The position numbers and the translations under genes were made by a program. A DNA stretch of 64,000 bases, from the NCBI RefSeq assembly GCF_001667185.1, contig NZ_LZIC01000118.1, forward strand, positions 1 to 64,000. Direction: 5' to 3'. Below are positions 1 through 8,396 of this stretch, one piece after another (position 1 is the stretch's first letter; each line of letters begins with the position of its first letter). The notes beneath the pieces were generated by a model. That model was not told the DNA's origin and did no database searches. It saw only the letters and a program-made list of their open reading frames with translations. This DNA is from Mycobacterium sp. 852002-50816_SCH5313054-b (GTDB taxonomy: Bacteria > Actinomycetota > Actinomycetes > Mycobacteriales > Mycobacteriaceae).

Positions 1-251
1 ACCCGGCGCGCCACCGTCGAGATCGTATGCGCGGTGGCCGAGGACAAGCCCAGCTTCCAGCCAACCAACCCCGCCAGCGACCGCACCCCCGTCATCCCCC
101 ACAACTCATCGCGATCCAACTCCGCGGCGATCTCCACCAAGCGCCCGTCGATCGCGTTGCGCTGCCCGGCCAGCTCCGCCAACTCCTCGAACAACACCTC
201 CAGCCGCTCTTTCGGGCTTAGCGCCACGGGAGAGGATGCGGTCGAAGACAT
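1..251 (-). CDS. DUF222 / 13E12-repeat family protein, N-terminal part (runs off the window)
   Basis: The minus strand is open from an ATG at 251 to the window edge (83 codons, no stop). The translation begins MSSTASSPVALSPKERLEVL and continues with the helical segment LFEELAELAGQRNAIDGRL and GMTGVRSLAGLVGWKLGLSS. This matches the N-terminal DUF222 region of mycobacterial 13E12-repeat proteins. Intact members usually end in an HNH nuclease-like domain, which would lie outside the window. The family is multi-copy in mycobacteria, so this is a recombination-prone repeat rather than a unique gene. Function is unknown. Confidence 0.75.
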   Translation of the reverse strand, partial: MSSTASSPVALSPKERLEVLFEELAELAGQRNAIDGRLVEIAAELDRDELWGMTGVRSLAGLVGWKLGLSSATAHTISTVARR

Positions 252-303
252 AGCCCCATCATCACAGCGGGGTCCGACAATTTTCGGCCGCCAGAGCGAG
301 GGG

Positions 304-1206
304 TTACTGCGGGTGGCTCGCCACGTAGTCCGCCGCGGAAATCGGCGACGTCGCCGCGTAGCCGATCGGCAGCAACACGTCGCCCGCGGTCGTGCGGCAG
401 TAGACGTCCCACCGGTAATACGCGCCGAAGGTCGACGGATCGGCGGCCAGCAGCGCCGCGTATTGGTCGACCGCGCGGACGTATTCGTTCGCGTGGTTGT
501 ACTGGTAAATAGCGTGATCGCGGTCGTTCGCAAAGCCGTTGGCGGCCAGGTAACGCCCGGCCGCCATGATGCTGTCGCGGGGTGAGTCGATGTCGCCGCC
601 CTGCCCGTAGCCGGCGAAGGTCGCGGGCAAGAACTGCATGGGTCCGTGCGCGCCGGCGGTGCTGACGCCGACGATGCTGCCCAGGCGGGTCTCGATGAGG
701 TTGATGGCGGCCAGGTAGTTCCAGCCGACCCCGGAGGCCGCCTCCGCCTGGTGGTAGTAGCCCAGCAGCTCGTCGGCCGGGGCCGGCGGCTCGATGCGCC
801 ACGCGGGCAGCGTGTCCCGCACGGGCGTCATCGCGGTCAGCTGCCGGCGGGCGTCGACGTTGCGGTCGTAGACGTCGAGCAGCGACGCCGGGATTCGCGG
901 TCGCGCGGTCGCGTCCCATTCGGGATGCCGCCCGATGGCGCGATACGCCGCCTGCTGGCGCTTGGCCGCCGCCGTCAGCGCCGGCTCGGAGGTCGACGGG
1001 TCGCGCAGCGCGTGCTCGTCGGCAACCAGGTCGTCGGCCACCTGCGCGGGGTCGGATGCCAGCTGGGGCTGCGCGCCCTCGGGCATCCTGGGCGCAGCGG
1101 GCAACACGGTGGTCGGGGCGGCCAACGCCGCACCTGGCTGGGTGACGCCGGCGAGCGCGAGCACGATCGCTCCCAGGACAAGGGCGCCTGCACGGTTACG
1201 GCTCAT
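304..1206 (-). CDS. Exported SLT-type lytic transglycosylase
   Basis: This 300-residue protein starts with a signal peptide (about residues 1-30, ending AALAA) and carries a soluble-lytic-transglycosylase fold from about residue 145. The core shows INLIETRLGSIVG, with Glu172 as the presumed catalytic acid, then GAHGPMQFLPATF and an NHAN-containing segment typical of the family. It should cleave the MurNAc-GlcNAc bond of peptidoglycan outside the membrane. The start at 1206 was preferred over an upstream frame extension because the signal peptide begins there. It overlaps the 3' end of the transporter gene by 11 bases, which suggests translational coupling. A role in cell-wall remodelling is inferred from family. 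Confidence 0.85.
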   Translation of the reverse strand: MSRNRAGALVLGAIVLALAGVTQPGAALAAPTTVLPAAPRMPEGAQPQLASDPAQVADDLVADEHALRDPSTSEPALTAAAKRQQAAYRAIGRHPEWDATARPRIPASLLDVYDRNVDARRQLTAMTPVRDTLPAWRIEPPAPADELLGYYHQAEAASGVGWNYLAAINLIETRLGSIVGVSTAGAHGPMQFLPATFAGYGQGGDIDSPRDSIMAAGRYLAANGFANDRDHAIYQYNHANEYVRAVDQYAALLAADPSTFGAYYRWDVYCRTTAGDVLLPIGYAATSPISAADYVASHPQ

Positions 1207-2179
1207 AACGTTCACCTCGGTCCGATCCGAGTCGGGGTACGTCAACGGTAGCGACACCGGCGGCGGCCATCGGGGGCACCCGCGACGACGGGGATGGCCG
1301 CCGCGTCGCCGCGTTCGCGTCGGGAGCCTCATCGCGGCCCAGCGCGGTGGCGGACGCCACCATCGCGAGCACCGCGACCGCGAGCACTGGGGCCGCCGCG
1401 CCGCGCACCGCCACGTGCTCACCGAGCACCACCACCCCGAGCGCTACGGCGACGACCGGCTCACCCACCAGCATGATCGGCACCGACGCCTGCAGCGCGC
1501 CGGCATGAAATGCCGACTGCTGCAACACCGTTAGCGCGACCGCCGACGCGACCAGCACATAAGGCGCCGGGACGGTCATGAGCCCGTGCCAGCCGCCTAG
1601 GGCAAAACGGTGCGTGCAGATCTTGGTCAGCACGGCGACCATGCCCAGCAGGACCGCGACCGGGACCGCCAGCAGCATCGCACGCGCGCGTCCAGCGGTG
1701 CGGCGTGCCGCAACCACGCACGCAGCCACCAGCGGCACGGTCATCACCAGCGCGAGCGTCCACGCCGGTACGGGAGGCCGGTTGTGGCCCTCGCGGGGCT
1801 GTCCGACGAGCACGAACACCGCCAGCGCGGCGGTCAGCACCGCCGCCCAGCCCCAGTCGGCCCGCCTGATGCGCTGGTGGCTGAGTCTGGCGCTCATCGG
1901 CAAGGCGAACAGCAGCGAGGACACCAGCAGCGGTTGGACCAACAGCAGGGACCCATGAGCCAGCGCCAGCGCCTGAAAGACGTAACCGGCGACGGCGGCC
2001 AGCGTGCCCGCCCACCACAACGGATCGCGTACCACGGTCGTCGTCACGGCGGTCGACACGGCTCCGCCGGCGGGAACGCCTTGGGCCACTCGCTGCCGAA
2101 TCACGATGCCCAGCGCGGCCCAGAACGCTGCGAGCAACGCGGACACGATCGCCACCGCGTGCAGCGCCACCCACCCCAT
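1196..2179 (-). CDS. EamA/DMT-like multispanning membrane transporter
   Basis: The 327-residue protein has about nine or ten hydrophobic helices spread over residues 1-285 and a polar tail. The pattern of short loops, for example around residues 45-75 and 215-255, fits the drug/metabolite transporter superfamily. Some mycobacterial members are annotated only as DMT family or hypothetical membrane proteins. Substrate cannot be told from sequence. The gene overlaps the start of the downstream lytic transglycosylase by 11 bases, so the two are probably cotranscribed. Confidence 0.75.
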   Translation of the reverse strand: MGWVALHAVAIVSALLAAFWAALGIVIRQRVAQGVPAGGAVSTAVTTTVVRDPLWWAGTLAAVAGYVFQALALAHGSLLLVQPLLVSSLLFALPMSARLSHQRIRRADWGWAAVLTAALAVFVLVGQPREGHNRPPVPAWTLALVMTVPLVAACVVAARRTAGRARAMLLAVPVAVLLGMVAVLTKICTHRFALGGWHGLMTVPAPYVLVASAVALTVLQQSAFHAGALQASVPIMLVGEPVVAVALGVVVLGEHVAVRGAAAPVLAVAVLAMVASATALGRDEAPDANAATRRPSPSSRVPPMAAAGVATVDVPRLGSDRGERYEP

Positions 2180-2236
2180 GACCCTGCAGGTACCCCGGGT
2201 CTTAGTGCGGCAAAACGCCGCGCGACGAGCGACCGG

Positions 2237-3817
2237 TCACTGGTAGAAGGTCGTCGTCCCGACGCCACTGGGGCTGTAGGAGACGTAGACCGGATGTGCC
2301 AGGAAGGGCAGGGCCCCGGTGTTCATGATGTACGGCGACGGCGTCGGGAAGTACGTCCCGTCGTAGATGTAGGAGTACAGCAGCGCCCCGTTGGGGGCAA
2401 AGACGCTGATGAGCTCGCCCGGCACCGCATTGAGGCCGGTCGGGATGGTCCCTGACACACCGCCGGAATCGATGACCGCGTTCACCGAGTACTGCGGGAA
2501 GATCGCGCCGAGCGGGCCGGTGCCGATCTCCAGGGTGGCGATCGGAGATCCGGCGAAGGTGGCGATGGGGTTCAGGTTCGTCGGCGGCGGGCCGAACTGC
2601 AGGTAAGGGTGCTGCCCGGTTTCGTTGATCAGCAGGCCCGAGTTGTAGGGCGCCGGCAACGCCTGGGTGGCGATGCTCGGGCCCGGACCCCCGGCGTTGG
2701 GGCCGACACCCAAAACGCCGCTCGCACCGTCTGGGGCAAAGTAGGACTGGAACGTCAGGCCGTGGTTCATTGCCGCCGAAATGGATGCCGGCCATGCGAA
2801 GAGTTCGATGTCGACGGGCGTGCGCGAGGTGACGAGTCCGCCGCCGAAATTCACCGGCGCGTTATACGTCGCGTACAGATAGTTGATTCCGCCGCTGTAG
2901 CCGCCAATGCCGAAACCGGTGGGCAAACCGAGCTGGAGTGTGCCCAGTAATCCCCCGGCGTTCTGGAATGGGATCACCAGACCGGTGGACCCGGTATCGA
3001 CCAGCAACGGCACGGGTGCCCCGCCGCCGACGGACGCGTTCACCAACGGCTCCGCGCCGCCGTAGAGGGTCAGCGGGGCGGTCGCCGTCCCGCCGTTCAC
3101 GGCGCCGCCGAGGCCCACCGCCGGCCCGGCGCTGATCAGCGGACGCCCGAACAGAAACTCGGTGGGCCCGTTGATCGCGGCGATGGCGTAGTGCTCGAGG
3201 GTGCCGAGCCCCGGGCCGCTGGCCGCGGAGTTCAGTGAACTCATTACGGTGCCAACGGGATTCGCGCTCGTCGCGCCGGATGCCTGGGCCGGCAGGCCCT
3301 GCACCGCGGCCGACCACGAGGACAGTTGCGCCGCCGCCGCCGCAACACCGCCGTGGTAGTCGACCATCGCGACCACGTCCCTGGCCCACATCTGCTCGTA
3401 GTCGGATTCGGCGGCGGCGATCGCGGGTGCGTTCTGCCCGAACAGGTTTGAGACGACGAGCTGCACCAGCTCGTTGCGGTTGGCGCTCACCAACGCGGGA
3501 TGCACGGTGGCGACGACGGCGGATTCGAACGCGCTCGCGATCGTCTGGGCTTGCGCGGCGGCCGATTGCGCTTGCGTCGCAGCCGCACTCAGGACGCCCG
3601 TGTATCGCGCGGCGGTCGACAGCATCGCCGTCGAGGCGGTCCCCCGCCAGGCCTCGCCGGCCAGGCCGGAGGTGATCGACGAAAACGACTGCGCCGCTGC
3701 GCCCAACTCGGCGGCCAGTCCGTCCCACGCCGTCGCGGCGGCCAGCATCGGTGCCGAGCCCGCGCCCGCGTACATGAGCATCGAATTGATCTCCGGCGGT
3801 AAGACCAAAAAGCTCAT
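2237..3817 (-). CDS. PPE-family protein with pepsin-like aspartic protease domain (copy 1)
   Basis: This 526-residue protein begins with a PPE domain: Pro-Pro-Glu at residues 7-9, a Trp-Arg-Gly (WxG) turn at 57-59, and YEQMWARD at 140-147. A variable linker (about 175-245) leads to a pepsin-like domain with two catalytic half-sites, D274-T-G and D450-S-G. The protease half resembles the PecA/PecB/PecC proteases of M. tuberculosis, but those carry a PE domain, not a PPE domain. An AAGGACATCGGGG stretch precedes the ATG. PPE proteins are type VII (ESX) substrates, normally exported with a PE partner. No PE gene lies beside it. It is a tandem paralogue of the gene at 3964-5589. Surface protease function is inferred. 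Confidence 0.88.
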   Translation of the reverse strand: MSFLVLPPEINSMLMYAGAGSAPMLAAATAWDGLAAELGAAAQSFSSITSGLAGEAWRGTASTAMLSTAARYTGVLSAAATQAQSAAAQAQTIASAFESAVVATVHPALVSANRNELVQLVVSNLFGQNAPAIAAAESDYEQMWARDVVAMVDYHGGVAAAAAQLSSWSAAVQGLPAQASGATSANPVGTVMSSLNSAASGPGLGTLEHYAIAAINGPTEFLFGRPLISAGPAVGLGGAVNGGTATAPLTLYGGAEPLVNASVGGGAPVPLLVDTGSTGLVIPFQNAGGLLGTLQLGLPTGFGIGGYSGGINYLYATYNAPVNFGGGLVTSRTPVDIELFAWPASISAAMNHGLTFQSYFAPDGASGVLGVGPNAGGPGPSIATQALPAPYNSGLLINETGQHPYLQFGPPPTNLNPIATFAGSPIATLEIGTGPLGAIFPQYSVNAVIDSGGVSGTIPTGLNAVPGELISVFAPNGALLYSYIYDGTYFPTPSPYIMNTGALPFLAHPVYVSYSPSGVGTTTFYQ

Positions 3818-3963
3818 CCCCGATGTCCTTCCCCTCCGCGCCCGGTCGGATTCGAGAACGGCCTAGACCGGTACGGCAAACTTTAGGAAAAGACCGGGGC
3901 GCCGACGTGAAAATGCGCCCTTCCGCAACGGAATTCGGGCGTAATCGGCGCGGACGCCTCAGG

Positions 3964-5589
3964 TCACTGGAAAATGGTCGAGGTGTTGTTGCCGAAATCG
4001 ACGTACACCGGGTGCTCCGCGAAAATCAGGTTCCCGGTATTCATCAACCCGCTCGAGATCGGCGTGGGGGAATAACCGTTTGAACCCGTCCCGTCCAAAA
4101 CGTAGGAATACAGCAGGTGCGTACCGTTGCTGTCGTAGACATTTATTAGGTCCCCGGGTACCGCGCCGATGCTCGCCGGCAGGGTCCCTTGCACACCGCC
4201 GGAGTCGACGATCGAGGCGACGTTTGGTTGCAGCGGCCCGGCACCAATCTGCACCTGCAGGTTGGTGATGGGTGACCCGTTGAGCGTCGTCAGCACCGGG
4301 GTGCTGACAGTGTTGTGGCCACCGAACTGCAGGTAAGGGTTCGTCGCAGTTTGGTTGATCAGCAGGCCGGAGTTGTAGGGCGACGGCAAAGCCTGCAGCG
4401 GAATGCTCGGGCCGGGGCCGCCTGCGTTCGGGCCGACACCGAGGACGCCCGACGCTCCGTCGGTCGCGAAGAAGGACTGGAACGTCAGGCCGCTGTTCAT
4501 CGCGGACGAGATGGACACCGGCCAGGCGAAGAGTTCGACGTTGACGGGGGTCGGCGCGGTCATAATTCCGCCGCCGAAATTGACCGGCGCGTTGTACGTG
4601 AGGTACAGGTAGTCCAATCCCCCGCTGTAACCGCCGATACCCGCTCCGTGCGGTATGCCGAGTTGGAGCAATCCCAACAGGCCCCCGACCTTGGTAAAGG
4701 GGACGACCAGGCCCGTGGATCCGGTGTCGACCAGCAGCGGCATGCCCGACCCGGTGCCCACGGTGGCGTTCACCAGCGGCTCGGTGCCGCCGAAGACCGT
4801 CAGAGGGGCGGTTGCGTTTCCGCCGGTGATCGTGCCGCCGAGCGGGGCCGACCCCCCGCCGCCGATCAGGGGGAAGCCGAACAACAGGTCGGTGGGCGCG
4901 TTGATGATGTTGACGGCGTAGTGCTCGACCTGGGCGACGACGTTGGTCGCCTCGTTCTCGACGCCCCCGAGCAGGTCGACGATGGGGTTGGCGGCCGCCG
5001 GGGTGGCCGGGCTCAGCGCAGCGGCCGCGGGGCTGCCGGCGATCGCGGCGGTCGCCTGGCCCGGCAGGCCCTGGATGGCCGACGACCAGGACGACAGCTG
5101 GGCGGCGGCGGCCGAAACCCCGCCGTGGTAGCCCACCATCGCGGACACGTCCTGGGCCCACATCTCCTCGTACTGCGCCTCCGCCGCGGCGATCGCGGGT
5201 GCGTTCTGCCCGAAAAGGTTCGAGAACACCAGCTGAATCAGCTGACTGCGGTTGGCGGAAACCAACGCGGGGTGCACGGTGGCGGCCAGGGCGGATTCGA
5301 ACTCGCCGGCCACCACCTGGGCTTGGAGGGCGGCCGTTTGCGCCTGCGCCGCCGCCGCGCTCAGCACCCCCGTGTACTGCCCCGCGGTGGACACCATCGC
5401 CGTCGACGCGGCGCCCTGCCAGGCGTCACCGGCCAGACCGGTGGTGATCGAGGAGAACGACTGCGCCGCCGAAGCCAATTCGGTGGCCAGCCCGTCCCAC
5501 GCCGCGGACGCGGCGAGCATCGGCTCAGGGCCGGCGCCCGCATGGAGTAATGCCGAGATGATCTCTGGCGGCGACGTCAGGAAACTCAT
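3964..5589 (-). CDS. PPE-family protein with pepsin-like aspartic protease domain (copy 2)
   Basis: This 541-residue protein has the same architecture as its neighbour: Pro-Pro-Glu at 7-9, WQG at 57-59, YEEMWAQD at 140-147, an Ala/Pro-rich linker, and catalytic motifs D288-T-G and D462-S-G. The two copies are collinear and highly similar throughout the PPE and protease domains and differ mainly in the linker, indicating local duplication. It is divergent from the cfp21-type cutinase at 5787. In M. tuberculosis the protease gene PE_PGRS35 (pecA, Rv1983) also neighbours cfp21 (Rv1984c), so the linkage is conserved although the N-terminal targeting domain differs. A purine-rich AAGGA lies before the ATG. 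Confidence 0.88.
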   Translation of the reverse strand: MSFLTSPPEIISALLHAGAGPEPMLAASAAWDGLATELASAAQSFSSITTGLAGDAWQGAASTAMVSTAGQYTGVLSAAAAQAQTAALQAQVVAGEFESALAATVHPALVSANRSQLIQLVFSNLFGQNAPAIAAAEAQYEEMWAQDVSAMVGYHGGVSAAAAQLSSWSSAIQGLPGQATAAIAGSPAAAALSPATPAAANPIVDLLGGVENEATNVVAQVEHYAVNIINAPTDLLFGFPLIGGGGSAPLGGTITGGNATAPLTVFGGTEPLVNATVGTGSGMPLLVDTGSTGLVVPFTKVGGLLGLLQLGIPHGAGIGGYSGGLDYLYLTYNAPVNFGGGIMTAPTPVNVELFAWPVSISSAMNSGLTFQSFFATDGASGVLGVGPNAGGPGPSIPLQALPSPYNSGLLINQTATNPYLQFGGHNTVSTPVLTTLNGSPITNLQVQIGAGPLQPNVASIVDSGGVQGTLPASIGAVPGDLINVYDSNGTHLLYSYVLDGTGSNGYSPTPISSGLMNTGNLIFAEHPVYVDFGNNTSTIFQ

Positions 5590-5786
5590 CCCCCGGTGTC
5601 CTTCCCCTCTGCCCCACGACCACGTTTCGTACCGGGGACGGGCAGCTCACGCCACGCGCCGGTATGCCGACTCTAGGAAACTCCGGCCCGAAATTCTCGG
5701 TATTCACCAAACGTTTGCACGCCGCGCGGCGGTGAGCGGTCGGCCCGCATGCGTCGCCGCCGCCGACGGTGTGTCAGCATTTGGAA

Positions 5787-6458
5787 ATGAATTCACGCAG
5801 CCTTGCCCGCATCGTGGGTGTTTCCTCCGTGACCGCGTGGGCGGCGCTCAGCGCGCCTTTCGCCGCCCCGGCCGCGTCCGCCGACCCCTGCACCGACGTC
5901 GCGGTGGTGTTTGCGCGCGGCACCCATCAGGAACCCGGCCTTGCCAACGTCGGGCAAGCGTTCGTCGACTCGCTCACCGCGCAGCTCGGCGGCCGGTCCA
6001 TCAGCGCCTATGCCGTCAACTACCCGGCCAATGACGACTACCACAACAGCGCGACGGCCGGCTCCAACGACGCGAGCGCGCACATCCAGGACGTCGCCGC
6101 CAGCTGCCCCAACACGAAGATGGTGCTCGGCGGGTACTCGCAGGGCTCGACGGTGATCGACCTCGCCAGCCAGACGCTGCCCGGCCCGGCGGCCGACCGC
6201 GTCGCCGCCGTCGCGCTGTTCGGCGAGCCCACCAGCGGGTTCTCCAGCATGCTGTGGGGCGGCCAGCCGCTGCCCACGATCAGCCCGGCGCTGGTCGGCA
6301 GGACCATCAGCCTGTGCGCCCCCGACGACCCGATCTGCTCCCCGGGCGGCAACATCATGTCCCACATGTCCTACATCGACAACGGAATGGTCAACCAGGC
6401 CGCGACGTTTGCGGTCAACAAGCTCGGGCAGGCGCCGCCACGGGACCAGAACGGCTAG
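5787..6458 (+). CDS. cfp21: Secreted cutinase-like esterase, Cfp21 orthologue
   Basis: The 223-residue product has a signal peptide (residues 1-33, cut near SADP) and a cutinase domain. The nucleophile is Ser118 in GGYSQG. The acid is Asp181 in CAPDDPIC, and the histidine is His193 in MSHMSY. Paired cysteines (35, 107, 177, 184) fit the family's disulfides. The sequence closely matches what I recall of M. tuberculosis Cfp21 (Rv1984c), a secreted carboxylesterase/lipase. The ATG at 5787 was chosen over an upstream GTG at 5769 because MNSRSLARIVG aligns with the known N terminus. It is divergent from the PPE-protease pair. Confidence 0.92.
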   Translation: MNSRSLARIVGVSSVTAWAALSAPFAAPAASADPCTDVAVVFARGTHQEPGLANVGQAFVDSLTAQLGGRSISAYAVNYPANDDYHNSATAGSNDASAHIQDVAASCPNTKMVLGGYSQGSTVIDLASQTLPGPAADRVAAVALFGEPTSGFSSMLWGGQPLPTISPALVGRTISLCAPDDPICSPGGNIMSHMSYIDNGMVNQAATFAVNKLGQAPPRDQNG

Positions 6459-6499
6459 TTTCGTCCGGGCACGCTTCCGATGATGCTTAGGTCGGAAGT

Positions 6500-7159
6500 G
6501 TGAAATCCGTGAAATCCCTCGTTGCGTTGTCCCGCGACACGGTCGCGGTCCGGATCCTGATAGCCGTGGTGGTCGGCGTCGCCGTCGCCGTCACGGTCGG
6601 CAACACGATCGGCTGGCGGTTCGCGTTGCTCGGGTGGGTCGTCACCGCCGGCGTCTACGTGGTGTGGACGCGGCTGCTCATCGGCGGCATGGACGCCGAG
6701 CAAACCCGTGCCTACGTGACCCGCGAGGACCCCACCCGCTGGGTCGCCGACACCGTCGTCGTGTCCGCGAGCGTCGCGAGCCTGCTCGGCGTCGCCTACG
6801 TCGTGGCGGCGGGTTCGCGCTCGGGCGCCGTGGCCGTCGCGGCGGCCCTGCTCGGAATCGCGGCCGTCGCGGCGTCCTGGTTCGCGGTGCACACGCTGTT
6901 CACCGTGCACTACGCGCGGCTCTACTACGTCGACGAACCGGGCGGGATCAACTTTCACGACCCCGAGCCGCCCCGGTTCCGGGACTTCGCCTACGTGGCC
7001 TTCACCGTCGGCATGACCTATCAGGTGTCGGACACCGAGATCGGGCTGAGCTCGATCAGGGCGACGGTGTTGCGCCAGGCGCTGCTGTCCTACCTCCTCG
7101 GCGCGGTGGTCCTGGCCGTCACGATCAATCTGGTTGCGGGGCTGGGCTCCAAGCTGTAG
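6500..7159 (+). CDS. DUF1345 membrane protein
   Basis: The 219-residue protein has about five membrane helices and the DUF1345 signature: a central HTLFTVHYARLYY segment, then FRDFAYVAFTVGMTYQVSD before the last helices. The family's function is unknown. The GTG start at 6500 lies six bases after a TAGGTC hexamer (6488-6493), so it may be read from a leaderless mRNA, though the hexamer is not a full TANNNT. It sits between the cutinase and a thioredoxin-fold gene on the same strand, with short gaps. Confidence 0.85.
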   Translation: MKSVKSLVALSRDTVAVRILIAVVVGVAVAVTVGNTIGWRFALLGWVVTAGVYVVWTRLLIGGMDAEQTRAYVTREDPTRWVADTVVVSASVASLLGVAYVVAAGSRSGAVAVAAALLGIAAVAASWFAVHTLFTVHYARLYYVDEPGGINFHDPEPPRFRDFAYVAFTVGMTYQVSDTEIGLSSIRATVLRQALLSYLLGAVVLAVTINLVAGLGSKL

Positions 7160-7180
7160 CGCCGGGCTAGTCTGGCCGGT

Positions 7181-7729
7181 ATGGCCATCGAGTCCACCAT
7201 GCTCGCGCTCGGCACCCCCGCGCCGCCGTTCTCGCTGCCCGACCCGGCCACCGGGGCCACGGTCAGCCTCGACGACCTCACGGGCCCGGCGCTCGTCGTC
7301 ACGTTCATCTGCAACCACTGCCCGTACGTCAAGCACGTCGCCGCCGGCCTCGCCGCGCTGGGCCGCGACCTCGCGGACAAGGGGGTCGCGATGGCCGGCA
7401 TCTCCAGCAACGACGTCGTCACCTACCCGCAGGACGGGCCCGAACAGATGGTCGCCGAGGCGCGCGGTCACGGCTGGACGTTCCCGTACCTCTACGACGA
7501 GACCCAGGATGTCGCCCGCGCCTTCTCCGCCGCCTGCACGCCCGACACGTTCGTCTTCGACGGACAGCGCCGGCTCGTCTACCGCGGCCAGCTCGACGAC
7601 TCCCGCCCGGGCAACGACAAGCCGGTGACGGCGGCCGACGTCCGCGCGGCCGTCGACGCCGTGCTCGCCGGGCAGCCGGTCGACCCCGATCAGCGGCCGT
7701 CGATCGGGTGCGGCATCAAGTGGCGCTGA
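7181..7729 (+). CDS. Thioredoxin-fold redoxin (AhpC/TSA-like) protein
   Basis: The 182-residue cytosolic protein has a redoxin fold with the active-site pair C-N-H-C in FICNHCPYVKHV (about residue 45), followed by SSNDV and a CTPDTFVFD strand. It resembles the thioredoxin family proteins annotated in many actinobacteria as peroxiredoxin-like or thiol-disulfide oxidoreductases. A TAGTCT hexamer at 7168-7173 lies seven bases before the ATG, so a leaderless transcript is likely. Electron donor and substrate are unknown. Confidence 0.85.
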   Translation: MAIESTMLALGTPAPPFSLPDPATGATVSLDDLTGPALVVTFICNHCPYVKHVAAGLAALGRDLADKGVAMAGISSNDVVTYPQDGPEQMVAEARGHGWTFPYLYDETQDVARAFSAACTPDTFVFDGQRRLVYRGQLDDSRPGNDKPVTAADVRAAVDAVLAGQPVDPDQRPSIGCGIKWR

Positions 7730-7811
7730 GCGCGGCGCGCACCGCCGCCACCGGGTAGATCTCGGCGCGCTCGGTTTGGCTGGTCCTTGGGCGGGTATCG
7801 CCACAGCACCC

Positions 7812-8057
7812 ATGACCGCGCAACCTCCCGACCCCGATCCCACGCAGACCCCCGGCCTCGAGCCGGGCGGGGGCGTCGCGCCGGGAACCACCCCGCCGGC
7901 GGCCCCGCAGACCTCCGGTGTGGCCGAACACCAAGCCCCCGCAACGGGGCGGATGACGCCGAGCGCCGTGCTGACGATCATCGGGGTATGCGTCTTCGTC
8001 GTGGCGTTCGCCGCGGTCGGGGTGCTGCTCGTGATGAAAATCGTTGGGGTGGGCTGA
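7812..8057 (+). CDS. DUF6480-type small membrane protein
   Basis: The 81-residue protein has a proline- and glycine-rich N terminus (PDPDPTQTPGLEPGGG) and a single C-terminal membrane helix (about residues 56-78). This matches the small actinobacterial family I know as DUF6480. The ATG at 7812 was chosen over one at 7776 because the conserved segment begins there. Function is unknown. Confidence 0.7.
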   Translation: MTAQPPDPDPTQTPGLEPGGGVAPGTTPPAAPQTSGVAEHQAPATGRMTPSAVLTIIGVCVFVVAFAAVGVLLVMKIVGVG

Positions 8058-8180
8058 GATCTCTGGGGCCTCAGGACACCGGCCCGCCGGGCGAATTCCG
8101 GCGATGGCTGTCGCGGCCCGTCCCGGCCGCGTAATCTGCGCGCGAGGGGTCAGGTAGCCCACGGGCGGAAGGCTCGCGAT

Positions 8181-8396
8181 ATGCGGTTGGTGGTCGATCT
8201 CAACAAGTGCCAGGGCTACGCCCAATGCGTGCCGCTCGCGCCCGAAGTGCTCCGGATGGTCGGCGAGGAGGCTCTGGCCTACGACCCCAATCCCGACGAC
8301 TCCCAGCGCCAGCGCGTGCTGCGCGCGGCGGCGTCCTGTCCCGTGCAAGCCATCATCCTGGAGCTCGATCCGCCGGCCGACCGGGACACCCGATGA
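8181..8396 (+). CDS. [3Fe-4S] ferredoxin of a P450 system
   Basis: The 71-residue protein has three cluster cysteines, Cys10, Cys16 (C-x5-C) and Cys53 in ASCPVQAI. The missing fourth cysteine is typical of the single 3Fe-4S ferredoxins that reduce actinobacterial P450s. A GGAAGG stretch precedes the ATG. The stop overlaps the start of the ferredoxin reductase (ATGA), and the reductase in turn overlaps the P450. The three genes therefore encode one complete electron-transfer chain. Confidence 0.92.
   Translation: MRLVVDLNKCQGYAQCVPLAPEVLRMVGEEALAYDPNPDDSQRQRVLRAAASCPVQAIILELDPPADRDTR

Noticed and set aside
2237..5589. The two protease proteins as PE-family (PE_PGRS35-like).
   Set aside because: Residues 7-9 are Pro-Pro-Glu and the WxG and YxxMW motifs are those of PPE domains. 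There is no PE-length domain and no PGRS region.
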